DNA of 7,353 nucleotides from Bacteroidota bacterium (GTDB taxonomy: Bacteria > Bacteroidota > Bacteroidia > Flavobacteriales_F > PHOS-HE28), in NCBI GenBank assembly GCA_023430945.1, contig JAEYYE010000038.1, forward strand, positions 1 through 7,353, given 5' to 3'. Positions 6,488 to 7,353 of this stretch are shown here, one piece after another. The notes under the pieces are model-generated. The model ran no database searches. It had not been told where the DNA came from and worked only from the letters and a program-made list of their open reading frames with translations. The first letter of the stretch is position 1. Each line of letters starts with the position of its first letter. The position numbers were made by a program, and so were the translations under genes.

Positions 6488-6657
6488 CCGCGAATACCGC
6501 GGGAAGCCCGGTGCCGCTGACCGGAACATTTCCGTAAGGATCAAGGGCCGATCGGCATTCGCCCTGAAAATTCAGCCCGTTAACACTTGGCTGTGAACGG
6601 ATCGCATGGTAATTGCCGTTATGGCTGCAAAGCACCACGGTACCTTCGATCTTGCCC
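6488..6657. other. Spacer with several short inverted repeats
   Basis: No gene is supported in these 170 bases. They hold short inverted repeats: CCGCG/CGCGG at 6488-6502, CCGGT/ACCGG at 6508-6524 overlapping CGGAA/TTCCG at 6522-6534, AGGGC/GCCCT at 6544-6565 around CCGATCGG (6548-6555), and an imperfect GTTAACA/TGTGAAC pair at 6579-6598. None has the T-run of an intrinsic terminator. One or more may help end the yraN operon. A TACCTTCG at 6641-6648 is a near match to TAnnTTTG but lies only 9 bases before the next ATG. A TTG-N20-TA arrangement at 6587-6611 is an alternative promoter for the AsmA-like gene, also weak. Confidence 0.5.
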
Positions 6658-7353
6658 ATGTTGCGCAAATTCCGTACGCCCCTGCTGATCCTCGCTGTGC
6701 TGTGCGTGGTGATCATGAGCGGCCTTGTGCTGATCGGCAGCCTGTACGAGGATGAAGTGAAGGCGCGGCTGGTCGGGGCGATCAACGAACAATTGAACGC
6801 GCCAGTCTCGGTGAAGGAAATGGACCTTACGCTGATCGCGCGATTCCCGAAGGCGAGCATGCGCATGAGCGATGTGCTCGCGATGGAGGTGCGATCCGAT
6901 CAGGTGCCGCCCGATACGCTGCTTTTCGCGAAGGAACTTTTCCTGGAATTCAGTCTTTGGGACATGTTCGCAGGCAACTATACGGTGGAACAGATCCATG
7001 CGGGCGAAGTGCGGCTGTATCCCGGGCTTGATGGCAACGGGAAGGAGAACTACATCATCTGGAAAAGCGACAGCACCTCGGAAAGTTCCACTGCGATCGC
7101 TTTGGACAAGGTGAGCTTCAATGATCTCTCACTGCGCTACACCGATGCGCGGCATGCGATCGTGATCCGATCACACCACGATGTGCTTGCTTTGAACGGC
7201 CGCTTCGATACCGAGCTGAACAAGATCACGGTGAAAGGCGATGCGGAATTACAGAGTTGGTTCCACGGTGAAACGCTCGTGATCGATGATCGGAAAGCGC
7301 ACCTGCGGCTGGATCTGCTCTTCAACAATACCGACCGATCCTTCCACATCACG
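6658..7353 (+). CDS. AsmA-like membrane-anchored protein (N-terminal part, runs off the edge)
   Basis: The frame is open from the ATG at 6658 to the last base, giving 232 codons without a stop; the 3' end is outside the window. A basic start (MLRKFR) is followed by one hydrophobic segment at about residues 8-29, an uncleaved inner-membrane anchor. Next comes the region typical of AsmA-family N termini: INEQLNAPVSVKEMDLTL, then a FPKASMRMSDV stretch. After that come repeated beta-strand segments such as VEQIHAGEVRLYPG, VSFNDLSLRYTD and HLRLDLLFNN. AsmA-like proteins are large periplasm-spanning proteins linked to outer-membrane lipid homeostasis. Bacteroidota members often reach about 800-1100 residues, so most of this one is probably missing. 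An upstream in-frame stop at 6610 and the lack of another ATG support the chosen start. It follows the pseudouridine synthase gene after 170 bases and probably forms its own unit. Confidence 0.82.
   Translation, partial: MLRKFRTPLLILAVLCVVIMSGLVLIGSLYEDEVKARLVGAINEQLNAPVSVKEMDLTLIARFPKASMRMSDVLAMEVRSDQVPPDTLLFAKELFLEFSLWDMFAGNYTVEQIHAGEVRLYPGLDGNGKENYIIWKSDSTSESSTAIALDKVSFNDLSLRYTDARHAIVIRSHHDVLALNGRFDTELNKITVKGDAELQSWFHGETLVIDDRKAHLRLDLLFNNTDRSFHIT

Noticed and set aside
6312..6866. - strand open frame of 184 codons across the 6488-6657 spacer
   Set aside because: It overlaps two well-supported + strand genes and shows no domain or plausible regulatory signal.

Overview
The window comes from a moderately high-GC Bacteroidota, most likely a Flavobacteriales-type genome. 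Several signs agree: the C-terminal tail of a type IX secretion (T9SS) cargo at the left edge, a DUF4412 protein, an AsmA-like protein of the Bacteroidota style, weak or absent Shine-Dalgarno sequences, and a candidate TAnnTTTG -7 promoter box in front of the tRNA. It looks like ordinary chromosomal housekeeping DNA. I see no insertion sequence, phage, CRISPR array, toxin-antitoxin pair or defence locus.

Layout from left to right: (1) 3-92, the last 29 codons of a secreted + strand protein, then a strong bidirectional terminator (111-134). (2) A - strand unit made of metG (methionyl-tRNA synthetase, GTG start) followed 37 bases later by tRNA-Arg(CCU), which seems to have its own -7 box and ends at the same terminator. 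(3) A 145-base divergent spacer, then a + strand outer-membrane beta-barrel gene with a signal peptide and a terminator hairpin. (4) A + strand S66 LD-carboxypeptidase with its full Ser-Glu-His triad, whose 3' end overlaps by 25 bases a convergent - strand exported DUF4412 protein. (5) A 119-base divergent spacer, then the + strand pair yraN and an RsuA/RluB-type pseudouridine synthase gene, overlapping by 20 bases. The synthase carries an unusually long (about 180 residue) Arg/Asp/Gly-rich tail before its S4 domain. (6) A 170-base spacer with short inverted repeats, then the first 232 codons of an AsmA-like membrane-anchored protein that runs off the right edge.

Functionally the genes fall into translation (metG, tRNA-Arg, pseudouridine synthase), cell envelope (beta-barrel protein, LD-carboxypeptidase, DUF4412 protein, AsmA-like protein, T9SS cargo) and DNA processing (YraN). 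They are not one pathway.

The most unusual signal is compositional. GATC, and above all the palindromes CGATCG and CCGATCGG, are far more frequent than base composition predicts, in all codon phases and in every spacer over 100 bases. This resembles the HIP1 palindrome of cyanobacteria. Each of those three spacers holds exactly one CCGATCGG, each immediately followed by or overlapping a tiny GGC...GCC inverted repeat.
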